Translations under genes and position numbers: made by a program
Shown here: positions 25,823-34,462 of the stretch, piece after piece
Numbering within the stretch: the first letter of the stretch is position 1
Layout: each line of letters begins with the position of its first letter
The notes under the pieces: generated by a model
Databases searched by the model: none
The model's input: the letters and a program-made list of their open reading frames with translations, nothing else
What the model was told of the DNA's origin: nothing
Assembly: GCA_029941885.1 (NCBI GenBank)
Contig: JAPYTP010000027.1
Span: forward strand, 1 to 44,353
Direction of reading: 5' to 3'
Source of the DNA: Myxococcota bacterium
GTDB taxonomy: Bacteria > Myxococcota_A > UBA9160 > UBA4427
Length of the DNA: 44,353 nt

Positions 25823-27541
25823 ATGATGGAAAACAGGGTTCCCACAGGGGCAGAGAAGCTGATCCAATGCCTGGAGCGCGAAGGTGTCGAGTATATTTTC
25901 GGCTACTCGGGTGGAGCGGCGATGCCGATCTTCGACGCCCTGGTCGACTCGGATATCGAGTTGATTCTCGTCCGTCACGAGCAGGGCGCTGCCCATGCGG
26001 CCGATGGATACGCGCGCGCAACCGGAAGACCGGGCGTGATACTGGTGACCTCGGGCCCAGGCGCGACCAATATTGTGACCGGACTCCTGACCTCCCACAT
26101 GGACTCGGTGCCGGTGATCGTACTCACGGGACAGACGGTCACGGCGATGCTCGGCAAGGACGGCTTCCAGGAGGCTGACGTCACCGGGATCACCTATGCC
26201 GTGGTCAAGCACAGCTATCTAGTGAAGGATGGGATGGATATCCCGAGGGTGACTCGCGAGGCATTCTATATCGCGACCACCGGCCGACCGGGCCCGGTCC
26301 TGATCGATCTCCCGAAAGATGTGACCCAGGGGCCCTGCGACGCGCCGTTTGTAGATGACATCGACTTGCCCGGGTACACGGTGCCCACGCACGGTGATCC
26401 CCAGGCAATCCGACAGGCGGCAGACCTTCTCAACGCCGCGCGGCGGCCCCTGCTCTACGTGGGTCATGGCGCCGTCATCTCTAACGCGGGAAAGGCGGTC
26501 ATCCGGCTCGCCGAGAAATTGCGCGCCCCGATCGTCAACACGCTGCTCGGCAAGGGGGCTGCAGACGAAACGCATCCGCTCCATCTCGGCATGCTCGGGA
26601 TGCACGGAACGGCCTACGCCAACAAGGCGGTCGACGCCTGCGATTGCATCATGGCCATCGGTGCGCGCTGGGACGACCGCATTACGGGCAAGCTCGACGA
26701 GTTCTGCCTCGGCGCCAGCAAGATCCACGTGGACATCGATCCCTCCGAATTCGGCAAGATGGTCACACCGGACGTCGCGATCGCGGGGGACGCACGCCTC
26801 GTCCTCGAGGAGCTGATCCCCCAGGTTGCCCCGGGCGATACAGAAGAGTGGCTCTCCCAATGCCAGGGATGGCGAAAGCGCTACCCGCTCAAATACGCCA
26901 AACAGGGCGGGCTGCGCACACAGCACGTACTCGATCGGCTCAACGCCGTCACCGAAGGAAACGCCATCATCACGACCGATGTCGGCCAGCACCAGATGTG
27001 GGCTGCCCAATTCTGTCTTTCGACGACGAACCGCCACTGGATCTCCTCGGGTGGTGCCGGGACCATGGGATTCGGCCTACCCGCGGCGCTCGGTGCTCAG
27101 CTCGGCTGCCCCGGCAAGAAGGTCTGGGCGGTCGTAGGAGATGGTGGCTTTCAGATGACGCAGATGGAGCTCGCGACCGCCGCGATCCATTCGCTTCCCG
27201 CGAAATGCCTGATCATCAACAACAACTTCCTGGGCATGGTGCGACAGTGGCAAGAACTCTTTTTCGAGAACCGGCTCTCGGGGGTCGATCTGGTCGGCAA
27301 TCCCGATTTCGTGAAACTGGCGCAAGCCTATGGCGTCAAGGCGTGGCGGATCCGTCGCCCCTCGGATGTCGATCGGATCCTTGCGGAAGCACACGCCTTT
27401 GACGAAGGACCCTGTGTCGTCGTCGCGGAGGTCGTCAAGGAGGACAACGTCTTTCCGATGATTCCCGCCGGTGCGCCGCTCAGCGGAATGATCATCGAAA
27501 AGCCGAAAGAGCAGATGGCCAAGCCAACGGGCAGCACCTGA
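25823..27541 (+). CDS. ilvB: Acetolactate synthase large subunit
   Basis: This catalytic subunit makes acetolactate or acetohydroxybutyrate for valine, leucine and isoleucine. The 572-residue ThDP enzyme has YSGGAAMPIFDAL (the usual YPGG is YSGG here), the catalytic Glu53 in RHEQGAAHAADGYARATGR, a central FAD/Rossmann-like domain, and the ThDP-Mg motif starting GDGGFQMTQMELATA and ending IINNN. Two ATGs in a row start the gene. The next gene is the regulatory subunit, 107 bp downstream. The presence of that partner and the sequence favour the biosynthetic enzyme over other ThDP carboligases. Confidence 0.95.
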   Translation: MMENRVPTGAEKLIQCLEREGVEYIFGYSGGAAMPIFDALVDSDIELILVRHEQGAAHAADGYARATGRPGVILVTSGPGATNIVTGLLTSHMDSVPVIVLTGQTVTAMLGKDGFQEADVTGITYAVVKHSYLVKDGMDIPRVTREAFYIATTGRPGPVLIDLPKDVTQGPCDAPFVDDIDLPGYTVPTHGDPQAIRQAADLLNAARRPLLYVGHGAVISNAGKAVIRLAEKLRAPIVNTLLGKGAADETHPLHLGMLGMHGTAYANKAVDACDCIMAIGARWDDRITGKLDEFCLGASKIHVDIDPSEFGKMVTPDVAIAGDARLVLEELIPQVAPGDTEEWLSQCQGWRKRYPLKYAKQGGLRTQHVLDRLNAVTEGNAIITTDVGQHQMWAAQFCLSTTNRHWISSGGAGTMGFGLPAALGAQLGCPGKKVWAVVGDGGFQMTQMELATAAIHSLPAKCLIINNNFLGMVRQWQELFFENRLSGVDLVGNPDFVKLAQAYGVKAWRIRRPSDVDRILAEAHAFDEGPCVVVAEVVKEDNVFPMIPAGAPLSGMIIEKPKEQMAKPTGST

Positions 27542-27648
27542 TCGTCCCGCGATACGCAGACGATGCCGTCCCCGACCAATCGGAGCTCGACCCTCGACAT
27601 CGAATCGCTCGGAAGAATGGACCCGAGCCAGGCAAGGATCTCACAACG

Positions 27649-28206
27649 ATGAGCATTTCGAACTCGCATGCAAGCATTGATCAGAGCACCCGGGATTCCT
27701 CTGCGGAGAAAGCCGACAAGGACCTGCACACGATCTCGCTGCTCGTGCGCGATGCGCCGGGTGTGCTCGTCCGGGTTGCGATGGTCTTCTCGCGCCGGGG
27801 CTACAACATCGAGAGCCTGGTCGTCAGCCCCGCTGCGCGAGCCGGAACCTCCCGGATGACGGTGACGTGTTCGGGGGACCCGTCGATTCTCGAGCAGATG
27901 ATCAAGCAGCTGGCCAAGCTGGTCGACGTCGTGCACGCCCTCGATCACACGACCTCTGATCGCTTCGAGACCGAAATCGCGTTGATCAAGATTCGTTGCG
28001 AAGGAGACATTCGGCGCGAGACGCTCGAAATCGCAGAACACTTCAATGCCAAGGTCGTCGACTACGCGGCCGAGAGCGTGATTCTCCGGGTCTACGGGGA
28101 CAGCGACAAGCTGGACGCGATGATCGCTCTCTTTCCCGACGAAAATATCATCGAACTCATCCGCTCCGGAAAGATCGTCATGACACGCGCGCTGGAAGTG
28201 ACCTGA
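27649..28206 (+). CDS. ilvH: Acetolactate synthase small (regulatory) subunit
   Basis: The 185-residue protein carries the N-terminal ACT domain (HTISLLVRDAPGVLVRVA, FSRRGYNIESLVVSPA) that binds valine, and the ALS small-subunit C-terminal domain (ALIKIRCEGDIRRETLEIAE, FNAKVVDYAAESVILRVYG). It activates IlvB and gives feedback inhibition. The first 25 residues are polar and not conserved in the family. Downstream, 28204-28227 is a short GAAGCG tandem repeat before the convergent gene. Confidence 0.95.
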   Translation: MSISNSHASIDQSTRDSSAEKADKDLHTISLLVRDAPGVLVRVAMVFSRRGYNIESLVVSPAARAGTSRMTVTCSGDPSILEQMIKQLAKLVDVVHALDHTTSDRFETEIALIKIRCEGDIRRETLEIAEHFNAKVVDYAAESVILRVYGDSDKLDAMIALFPDENIIELIRSGKIVMTRALEVT

Positions 28207-28249
28207 AGCGGAAGCGGAAGCGGAAGAGTACCGCCTTGCCGGCGCCTCA

Positions 28250-29490
28250 CTAGACCCTCCGCATGACCCAGTCGTACGCATCGCGCTGATGCGTCCAGAC
28301 ATCGGACGGGGTCAGCGACAGCTCCTCGGTGATTTCAGCGAGCTCTGCGAATTCACCCGTGTCGATACACTCCGCGAGTCGCAGAAAGCGACCGATATCC
28401 CCCTCGTACTTCAGGAGCGCCCTGCCCATCTCGTCGGGCAGGATGAGGCCCGAGATCGCCTGCTTGCGATTGATCCCGAGCAGCACATGAACGAGGGACA
28501 GGATCCCGACCAGAAAAGCCGTCTCGCCCTTCTGCGTGGTTTTGGGATCGCCCTGTTCTCCACTCGCCGAAACGATGACTTCCATCAGCCGTGCACGACT
28601 CGCCGCGACCCGAAACAGCGGCCCGCGGGTTCCACATGACTGCTGCCAATCTGGAAGAGAAGCAGGTTGAGCCAGCGGCTCAGACCCTTGGCGCCGATCA
28701 GGAGGAGTGCCTGCCCGACGCTCTCGATCTTCTGGGCACGAGCGAGCTCGAGGGAGTTGACAAGCCGCAAAAGCCCCTCTTCCAGCGACGGTAACGCTTC
28801 GAGCTGGCGCGTTACCGGTTCGATCTCGAGTTCGCCCCGAGCCTCGACGAGCAGCTGAAGCAGAACCTTCCCTTCCGCGGTCGCCTGAGTCTCCTCGTTG
28901 TCCGACCCCTCCGAATAGCTTCGGCCGGTAAAGAGTTCAAATCCAGAATCGCGTATGCGGACGAAATCGGCGTCATGTTCTACCGACGTCGCGAGCACCT
29001 GCAGCTTCCGACGCTGTGCTCTTCGAATCAGAAGAGAGCGCGCATCCTCTCCTAGATTCTGTGTGTCGACGTGAACGGCGTCCGCCAAGTCGAGCAGCTG
29101 CTCGCGTGGATCCCGGCGGCCGTAGTCGAAGAAAAGCAACCGAGTGCCTCGTCGACTGTGAAGGTCGTGCAGCCGATTCGACAGGTTTGTATCGATCTCC
29201 TCGCACGGTGAGAGACCGAGCAAGAATCGATTGCGGGGCATGTGTTCGAGGACATCACTGAAGATGATACGGCGGTCTACGGGGAGTAGCCCGCGACCCC
29301 CGCATAACAGCGAATCCCAACTCGCCGTCTGCGCAAACTCCATGAGGGCAGCGAGATAGGCGTCGCCCAACTCCTCGGAACCCGCGAGCTCCTGGCCACT
29401 GGCGGATCCAAAGGCGAGTTCCCAGCCGACCAATCGGCGCTCACCCGCAACGATAGGCTGGCGACTGAAGGAAGAATCCCTCGTTTTCAT
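28250..29490 (-). pseudogene. EAL-like/HDOD signalling protein gene broken by a -1 frameshift
   Basis: Two minus-strand frames together encode one YuxH-type EAL-HDOD protein. The first (from ATG 29490: SRQPIVAGERRLVGWELAFGS, a degenerate EAL fold, then the HDOD start) meets TGA at 28585. The second continues the HDOD domain (LFRVAASRARLMEVIVSASG, AFLVGILSLVHVLLG) to 28250. Reading joins perfectly if one C is added in the GGGCC run near 28621. EAL catalytic residues look absent, so it would sense or bind rather than cut cyclic di-GMP. A real lesion, an assembly error or programmed frameshifting cannot be told apart here. The frame extends upstream of 29490 with a less likely start. Confidence 0.8.
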
Positions 29491-29611
29491 ATTCCGACGA
29501 CATACAGCCTCGCGACAACACGGTCTGGCGGAATCGCGAACCCTCGTGATCCACCACACCAGAATCATCATCTGGGAGCATGATCAACTCAAGTAACTCA
29601 GGGGGGTATGG

Positions 29612-29634
29612 AAAAAATGGACACCCGGGGTCGG
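29612..29634 (-). terminator. Possible terminator after the CBS-domain gene
   Basis: On the minus strand a short imperfect GC stem (GACC-CCGG-GTGTC) is followed by ATTTTTTCC, 25 to 45 bp after the stop of the CBS gene. The stem is short and bulged, so this is weak. Confidence 0.3.
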
Positions 29635-29657
29635 AAATTCGATCGACAGAAGGCCTG

Positions 29658-30233
29658 CTAGGCTCCGTCGCGATCTAGGCTCTTTTCCCGACGGAAGTCA
29701 GGTGGAAGATTGAGAATCTCCGACGGGAAAGACTCCACCAGGAATTCGACGATGTCGCGCACCGACAGGATGAAGGCTGGCCAGCCCCGTTCATCGGTGA
29801 CAGGCAGATGACGGAATCCGCCAACGGACATCATGTTGAGCGCCCACGCGAGCTTGGCGTCGATCGCCAGTGATTCGGGGTCGCGAGTCATCACCTCGCC
29901 GAGTGGGATCGTGACCGGATTGCGACCACAGTCGATGATCTTCAGGAGCACATCGCGCTCCGTGAAGATTCCGATCAGGGGAGACCGCAGCGAACCGTCC
30001 TTCGTCACCAGCACGCAGCCTCGATGACGACGTTTCATCGCCTGCATAGCATCCTTCACAGATGCTTCTTCGGACATCGCGAGCGGAGGTCGAGTCGGAA
30101 GCAGCGTTAGCGGCTCCTCGAGCAGGCCGGAGTCGAACCCTCGTCGTCGCACGGAAGCATCATCGAAATACGCTTCGTCGTGGTCGAGATCATCGATCGT
30201 ATCGTTCGGCCGGCCGGTGGGGGCGATCGACAT
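29658..30233 (-). CDS. CBS-domain pair protein
   Basis: A 191-residue protein with two CBS domains: the first around MSEEASVKDAMQAMKRRHRGCVLVT to GIFTERDVLLKI, the second around VMTRDPESLAIDAKLAWALNMM to HLPVTDERG and SVRDIVEFL. CBS pairs bind adenine nucleotides and act as energy or ligand sensors. An acidic 50-residue N-terminus precedes them. ATG 30233 is preferred; the frame is open another 31 codons upstream with an unlikely composition. No catalytic domain is attached. It lies downstream of the sigma-factor pair on the same strand and upstream of the broken EAL-HDOD gene. Confidence 0.85.
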   Translation of the reverse strand: MSIAPTGRPNDTIDDLDHDEAYFDDASVRRRGFDSGLLEEPLTLLPTRPPLAMSEEASVKDAMQAMKRRHRGCVLVTKDGSLRSPLIGIFTERDVLLKIIDCGRNPVTIPLGEVMTRDPESLAIDAKLAWALNMMSVGGFRHLPVTDERGWPAFILSVRDIVEFLVESFPSEILNLPPDFRREKSLDRDGA

Positions 30234-30399
30234 GGACTTGAGGCTCCCTATTCGAGCCAAAGGGCTCCAACCCCATCTTGCCCCAATCCCGCCGGGATGC
30301 CAGTCGTGGGAAAGCACGCACGTCAACCCCTCCGGGCAACGGCAAACCGCCCCGCGGGCGGTACCGCTCGAGGATCGATGCGATATCCAGTGGCGGGCC

Positions 30400-30711
30400 T
30401 CAGTGTGTTTCGCCCCGATCCCGTAGGTGGGCCATCACATGCGTCCGCCACAATCGCCGCAGCAGACGCTCCCGGAAGACCGGATCCGGCGGAAGCAATT
30501 CGCCGAGGTCGGTCTCGGAATCCCCGATCATGAAATCGGCAAACTCGGCAAGCAATTCGGCGTCGTCCTGCTTCTCGCCCATCGGGTCATCCAACGCGTG
30601 ACGAAACGATGCGACATCCAGGATCGGTGTCGGCCTCCTCGCCCCCGCGACATCCCGCCGCAGATTCCGCACTTTCGGTCCCCCCACCACGTCGTCGTTC
30701 GTACGCTTCAT
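30400..30711 (-). CDS. Small protein overlapping the sigma factor, putative partner
   Basis: A 103-residue protein whose ATG overlaps the sigma-factor stop (ATGA), so it is translationally coupled. It is basic at the N-terminus, acidic in the middle (EKQDDAELLAEFADFMIGDSETDLGELL) and ends in an amphipathic basic helix (VFRERLLRRLWRTHVMAHL). There is no zinc HxxxCxxC motif of classical anti-sigma factors and no membrane span. Position and coupling suggest a regulator of the sigma factor; this is inference only. Confidence 0.65.
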   Translation of the reverse strand: MKRTNDDVVGGPKVRNLRRDVAGARRPTPILDVASFRHALDDPMGEKQDDAELLAEFADFMIGDSETDLGELLPPDPVFRERLLRRLWRTHVMAHLRDRGETH

Positions 30712-31532
30712 CGACCGACACCTCCGGCGGCGAAAGCAGTACTCCCGCTCGCTGCTGCCGCATCGAAGAACATGCGTTTGACCCGATAGAGACTCGACCG
30801 AACGGCATCGCTCGAGCGCGCGGTCCGTTCCGAAATCTCAGGGATCGAAAGATTTTCGAAGTGGCGCATCTCAAAGATCTCGGCCTGCCAGGTCGCGAGA
30901 GTGTCGAGCCGTTCGGTCAACTGCTCGCGGAAGCGACGAAGATCGAGCTGTTCGTCCGGCATCGCGAGTTCGATCGACGGACGTGGAACCAGGTCCTCCT
31001 CGTCGGCCAGGTCGATCCGCTCATGCTGACTCTTCGCCCGACGCAGGGAGTTGTTCGCCGTATTCTTTGCAATCCCGTAGACCCAGGAGAGCAGCGAAGA
31101 CTGACCTCGATAGTTTCCGAAGGATTTGAATACCGCGAGGAAGGTCTCCTGAACCACCTCTTCCGTCTCGGCGTGGTTTCGCATCCGCACGTAGACGAAA
31201 TTGTAGATCCGTTGGAAATACCGATTGTAGAGCTCGGTAAAATGAGCCTCGCTCTCGGCGCGAATCCCTTCGAGCAGGTCCTGATCGCTCATCGAAGCGA
31301 AGTCCAGCGCACCGGACGATTCGGAGGACGCAGGGCCGGGGTCCGGCCGTTCGTCCTCGAGTGGGTCGCTCACCGGATCGACCCGCAAGGGATCGCCCGG
31401 CAAGGCAGGCGGATCCGCCAGCACGAGACCAGATGGCTCAGCGAGATTCAAGTTCAGTAGCTTGTCAGATTCTGAGTATTTGGCGTGTACGTCATCGATG
31501 ACGGACGCCACAGCGGCGGACGTGCGGGACAC
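30708..31532 (-). CDS. ECF-type RNA polymerase sigma factor with long N-terminal extension
   Basis: A 274-residue sigma-70 family protein. Region 2 (HFTELYNRYFQRIYNFVYVRM, EVVQETFLAVFKS, SLLSWVYGIAKNTANNSLRR) lies at about residues 95-170 and region 4 (IFEMRHFENLSIPEISERT, DAVRSSLYRVKRMFF) at about 215-255. There is no region 1.1/3, which fits the ECF group. About 90 residues of acidic, proline-rich N-terminal extension are unusual. GTG 31532 has GAGGAG six bases upstream. Its stop overlaps the small partner gene. Regulon and signal are unknown. Confidence 0.9.
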   Translation of the reverse strand: MSRTSAAVASVIDDVHAKYSESDKLLNLNLAEPSGLVLADPPALPGDPLRVDPVSDPLEDERPDPGPASSESSGALDFASMSDQDLLEGIRAESEAHFTELYNRYFQRIYNFVYVRMRNHAETEEVVQETFLAVFKSFGNYRGQSSLLSWVYGIAKNTANNSLRRAKSQHERIDLADEEDLVPRPSIELAMPDEQLDLRRFREQLTERLDTLATWQAEIFEMRHFENLSIPEISERTARSSDAVRSSLYRVKRMFFDAAAASGSTAFAAGGVGR

Positions 31533-32107
31533 AACAGCTCCTCACTGCGCCGTCCCAGCCCTTGATTGAGCCTTCGCGACGCTGTGAATCCGCACTTCTG
31601 CTGTCATGTGTTTCGTGTCCGAGGACGCAACTTCCCTGTCGCAGCCGTCAGCACGTGGATGGAGTCGGATGGTCGATCGACGATGGACCCGTCCACGGGC
31701 CCACCGAGGAGCGCCAAGGCTTCATCCACCTTCTATTAACGGGCCAAGCCAACTGGCTGCCTGGAGCGTTGCCTCCTACGACAGCGGTCCATCTCCCCAA
31801 CTCGGAGGTTGGTTCGATGGCTCGATGTTCGTGGACACACGTCCAGAAACCAGCGCCGGCTTAGACCGAACGGCGGACAAAGAGCGGCATTCGCTCACAC
31901 GCAGCACAAGCGCGTAGCCTCGTTCCAAGTCCCAGAAATTGACAGGGCCCCCCCATGTCATAGGGATAAGTGACCCATTCCGGAAAGACGTGGCGCTGTT
32001 TCGCCCGAAAAGCCCGAATTCTCTCCGCACGACCTCCTGAGGGGCTTCCGATGCGCCTCGGCTGCCACCGGGCGGAATACCCTCATCGCAGCCTCGCTGC
32101 GTGTCGG
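31533..32107. other. 575-bp stretch without a supported gene
   Basis: This should contain the sigma-factor promoter near its left end. Longer frames here have coding-unlike translations. One minus-strand stretch open from 32082 to a TAA at 31861 (73 codons, no usual start codon) has a more natural sequence in its middle (IRAFRAKQRHVFPEWVTYPY) and may be a gene remnant. I recognise no RNA gene or insertion-sequence end. Confidence 0.4.
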
Positions 32108-32347
32108 CTAGGTCAGCAGAGCGAGCGCAGATCGTGGCGAGATATTGGCCTGTGCCGCTCGTGCCCTGGCAGGCAGAGCAAGAATCTGATCGCGCGTCCG
32201 CTGTGACTTCTTGGTCACATCGGAAAATTCCGACAACACGGCCGATGCCGTCTGCTTGCTCGCCAAGGCCGCGTCCGTTTCTCGAATGCGATCGGCCAGA
32301 CGCTCTTCGACCCGGCTGTAGACCCGGTTCAACGAATCGATCTCGTT
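32108..32347 (-). pseudogene. Gene remnant resembling the C-terminus of a phage small terminase or HTH protein
   Basis: About 79 residues on the minus strand, ending at TAG 32108. The helical sequence (VEERLADRIRETDAALASKQ, then KKSQRTRDQILALPARARAA) resembles the C-terminal helices of Nu1/TerS-like phage packaging proteins, where a final helix before a conserved LPxR is common. The frame upstream runs into antisense of the MFS fragment, so the natural N-terminus is lost. Naming is tentative. Confidence 0.35.
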
Positions 32348-32753
32348 GATCGTGGTCGGACTCGTGCTCGCCGGAATCAGTACGGGACTCACTCAACCCT
32401 CCCTCAGCACGATGGTCGCGTCCTCGGTCGAAGACCAGGATCATGGGATCGCGATCTCACCGATGTCGACGACGACGGGAATCGGCGCTGTAGCCGGTAT
32501 CTCGATTCTCACCGCGCTCTGCGCGGATGTCGGCACGCCGGAATCCTTCCGCGACGGATATCTCCTGGGTGCGGTATTCGCGGCGCTCGGCATCGCGGCG
32601 AGTCTCATGCTCCGCCGCATCGATTACGCATCAGGGGGGTCCGCCGCCGCGAGCGCAGAGCGAGCGCTCGAAGGGGCCCGTCCCCTGAAGGTCGCTGCGA
32701 CACCGATTCCGAACGACGAACTCGACGAAGAGGGATTGGCACCGGTCGGCTAG
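32346..32753 (+). pseudogene. C-terminal fragment of an MFS transporter
   Basis: About 135 residues corresponding to the last three or four membrane spans of a 14-span DHA2-type drug/H+ antiporter: LIVVGLVLAGISTGLTQPSL, a conserved small-residue span (TTGIGAVAGISILTALCA), YLLGAVFAALGIAASLML, then a polar tail. A TAG at 32319 closes the frame just upstream and no other part of the transporter is nearby, so this is a truncated remnant. It meets the minus-strand remnant near 32340. Confidence 0.75.
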
Positions 32754-32760
32754 CGAGGGC

Positions 32761-33153
32761 TCAGTCGAGATCGGTGGACTTCCCGCCGCGGGTCCCGCAA
32801 TCGGCCGCACGCATGAACTGGACTCCGCCTTCGAGGCGGCAGGACACCAGGCGTTCCCCATCGGGCGGACCCTTCGCGGCTCCGGTGAATCGAGCACGCA
32901 CGTCGGCACCGAAACGGGTGAGCCGGGAACTTCGCGTTGCCTCGGCCGGCGCAGAGGTCTTCGCGCCGGGGCCCGAAGTGGCCTGTGCGGCGGCGAGTTC
33001 CGCTTCCACCTGCTCGAGTTCCGCGATCTCCGCCTCCACACCCTCCGGCGTAGCCACGACGATCCGGATCCCGAGGACCGCCGCCACGAGGAAAAGGCCT
33101 CCCGCGAGCTTCAGCCCGGCCTTCATGAATGCGCTCTTGAGCCCCACTTCCAT
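32761..33153 (-). CDS. Unknown single-span membrane protein
   Basis: A protein of about 130 residues: hydrophobic span KLAGGLFLVAAVLGIRIVV, then a Glu-rich helical segment (VEAEIAELEQVEAELAAAQ), an Ala/Ser/Pro linker, and a C-terminal part with two cysteines (LVSCRLEGGVQFMRAADCGT) that could form a periplasmic disulfide. ATG 33153 is taken as start; TTG 33180 is an alternative. It lies 99 bp after the acyl-CoA dehydrogenase gene. The family is not recognised. Confidence 0.65.
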   Translation of the reverse strand: MEVGLKSAFMKAGLKLAGGLFLVAAVLGIRIVVATPEGVEAEIAELEQVEAELAAAQATSGPGAKTSAPAEATRSSRLTRFGADVRARFTGAAKGPPDGERLVSCRLEGGVQFMRAADCGTRGGKSTDLD

Positions 33154-33252
33154 GAGCAATGGATCGGCGGGCTGGAGCAAGGCCTTGAGGCCCTCTCTCG
33201 CCGGAACGATCGACGCCTTCGGTATGGCCGGTCGCCTCTCCGGTTGGATGGA

Positions 33253-34461
33253 TCAGCTCGTCTTGCGCAGATCCCGGGGCAATCCATATCCACGCTCACC
33301 GATGATGTTGAGCTGAATATTGGTGGCCCCGCCGGCAATCGCCGGCCCCATCGAGAAGATGTATTGAAGGACCCAGCCCGTCGAGGTGGTCGTGCGTCCC
33401 CAGGTGTCGAGTTCGTCTTCCGCCGGCGCGAGCGCCCCGTCTCCTCCGATCAAGTCGTAGGCGCATTTCATGATCATCTGCATCACATCCGTCGAGAACA
33501 CCTTGTTCATCATCATGGGGCGCATGACCTTCTCCATCTCGCCGCGATTGGCCGCCGTGAACTGGCGCATTCCGGAGAGCTCGCTCGTCTGGACGTAGCC
33601 TTCGATCTCGGCGATACGACGACGAATTCCCGGATCTTCGATCGCCGGACGACCCGCAATCTGCCGCGCGCGCGCCAGATTGAGAAGATCGGAGAACGCC
33701 TCCCGCATCATGTTCGGATTTCCGATCAGATTGCGTTCGTGAACGAGCGTCGCTCGGGAGACCTGCCAGCCCTGGCCCCGACTCGCCACGATACTGTCGG
33801 CGGGGATCCGCGCATCGGTGAAGAACACTTCGTTGAACTCGTAGCCGCCGCCCATCTCTCGCAAGGGCCGAACTTCGAGTCCCGGGGTATCCATCGGAAC
33901 GAGCAGGTAGGAGATGCCCTGGTGCTTCTTGGCGTCGGGCTCCGTACGGAAGAGACCGAACATCATCTGCGCCCGCTGCGCGCTGCTCGTCCAGATCTTC
34001 TGGCCATTCAGGACCCACTCGTCGCCTTCGAGACGCGCCTGACACTGGAGCGACGCGAGGTCGCTGCCCGAGCCGGGCTCGCTATAGCCCTGGCACCAGT
34101 TCTCTTCGCCCGAAAGCGCCGGAGGGATATATCGCCCCTTCTGTTCCTCGGTTCCGAACTCGAGCAATGTAGGCACGAGCATGCCCGCTCCCTGACTCGA
34201 GAGATCCCGTGGCGCGTCCGCCGCGTGGAATTCCTCCTGGATGATCTTGTCCTTGAGAGCATCGCTCGGCTGCTCGGAGCCACCGTATTTCGCCGGCACC
34301 TTGCGATAGACGAAACCCGCCTCGATGCCGCGCTTTCGAAAGATCGATTGCTGCTGCTCGATCGGCAACTCTGCCTCGGCTCCCTGCAAGGGCCAGCCCT
34401 TCAAAAAGTCGCGGACGGATTCGCGGAAAGCTTCGTGCTCCTGACCGTATTCGAGATCCAT
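33253..34461 (-). CDS. Acyl-CoA dehydrogenase, FadE-like subunit
   Basis: A 402-residue FAD-dependent acyl-CoA dehydrogenase: GMLVPTLLEFGTEEQKGRYI, WCQGYSEPGSGSDLASLQ (FAD/substrate loop), NGQKIWTSSAQRAQMMFGL, and the C-terminal SMGPAIAGGATNIQLNIIGE. In ordinary enzymes the last block reads GGTTEIQR with a catalytic Glu; here that position is Asn, as in some subunits of heteromeric enzymes. ATG 34461 follows the stop of the next dehydrogenase by 1 bp, so the two are coupled and probably form an alpha2beta2 enzyme. The frame is open upstream but the family N-terminus is at 34461. Confidence 0.92.
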   Translation of the reverse strand: MDLEYGQEHEAFRESVRDFLKGWPLQGAEAELPIEQQQSIFRKRGIEAGFVYRKVPAKYGGSEQPSDALKDKIIQEEFHAADAPRDLSSQGAGMLVPTLLEFGTEEQKGRYIPPALSGEENWCQGYSEPGSGSDLASLQCQARLEGDEWVLNGQKIWTSSAQRAQMMFGLFRTEPDAKKHQGISYLLVPMDTPGLEVRPLREMGGGYEFNEVFFTDARIPADSIVASRGQGWQVSRATLVHERNLIGNPNMMREAFSDLLNLARARQIAGRPAIEDPGIRRRIAEIEGYVQTSELSGMRQFTAANRGEMEKVMRPMMMNKVFSTDVMQMIMKCAYDLIGGDGALAPAEDELDTWGRTTTSTGWVLQYIFSMGPAIAGGATNIQLNIIGERGYGLPRDLRKTS

Positions 34462-34462
34462 C

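Noticed and set aside
31776..32444. 222-codon minus-strand frame
   Set aside because: The translation is low in hydrophobic core pattern, crosses the remnant junction and conflicts with a better frame at 32108-32347.
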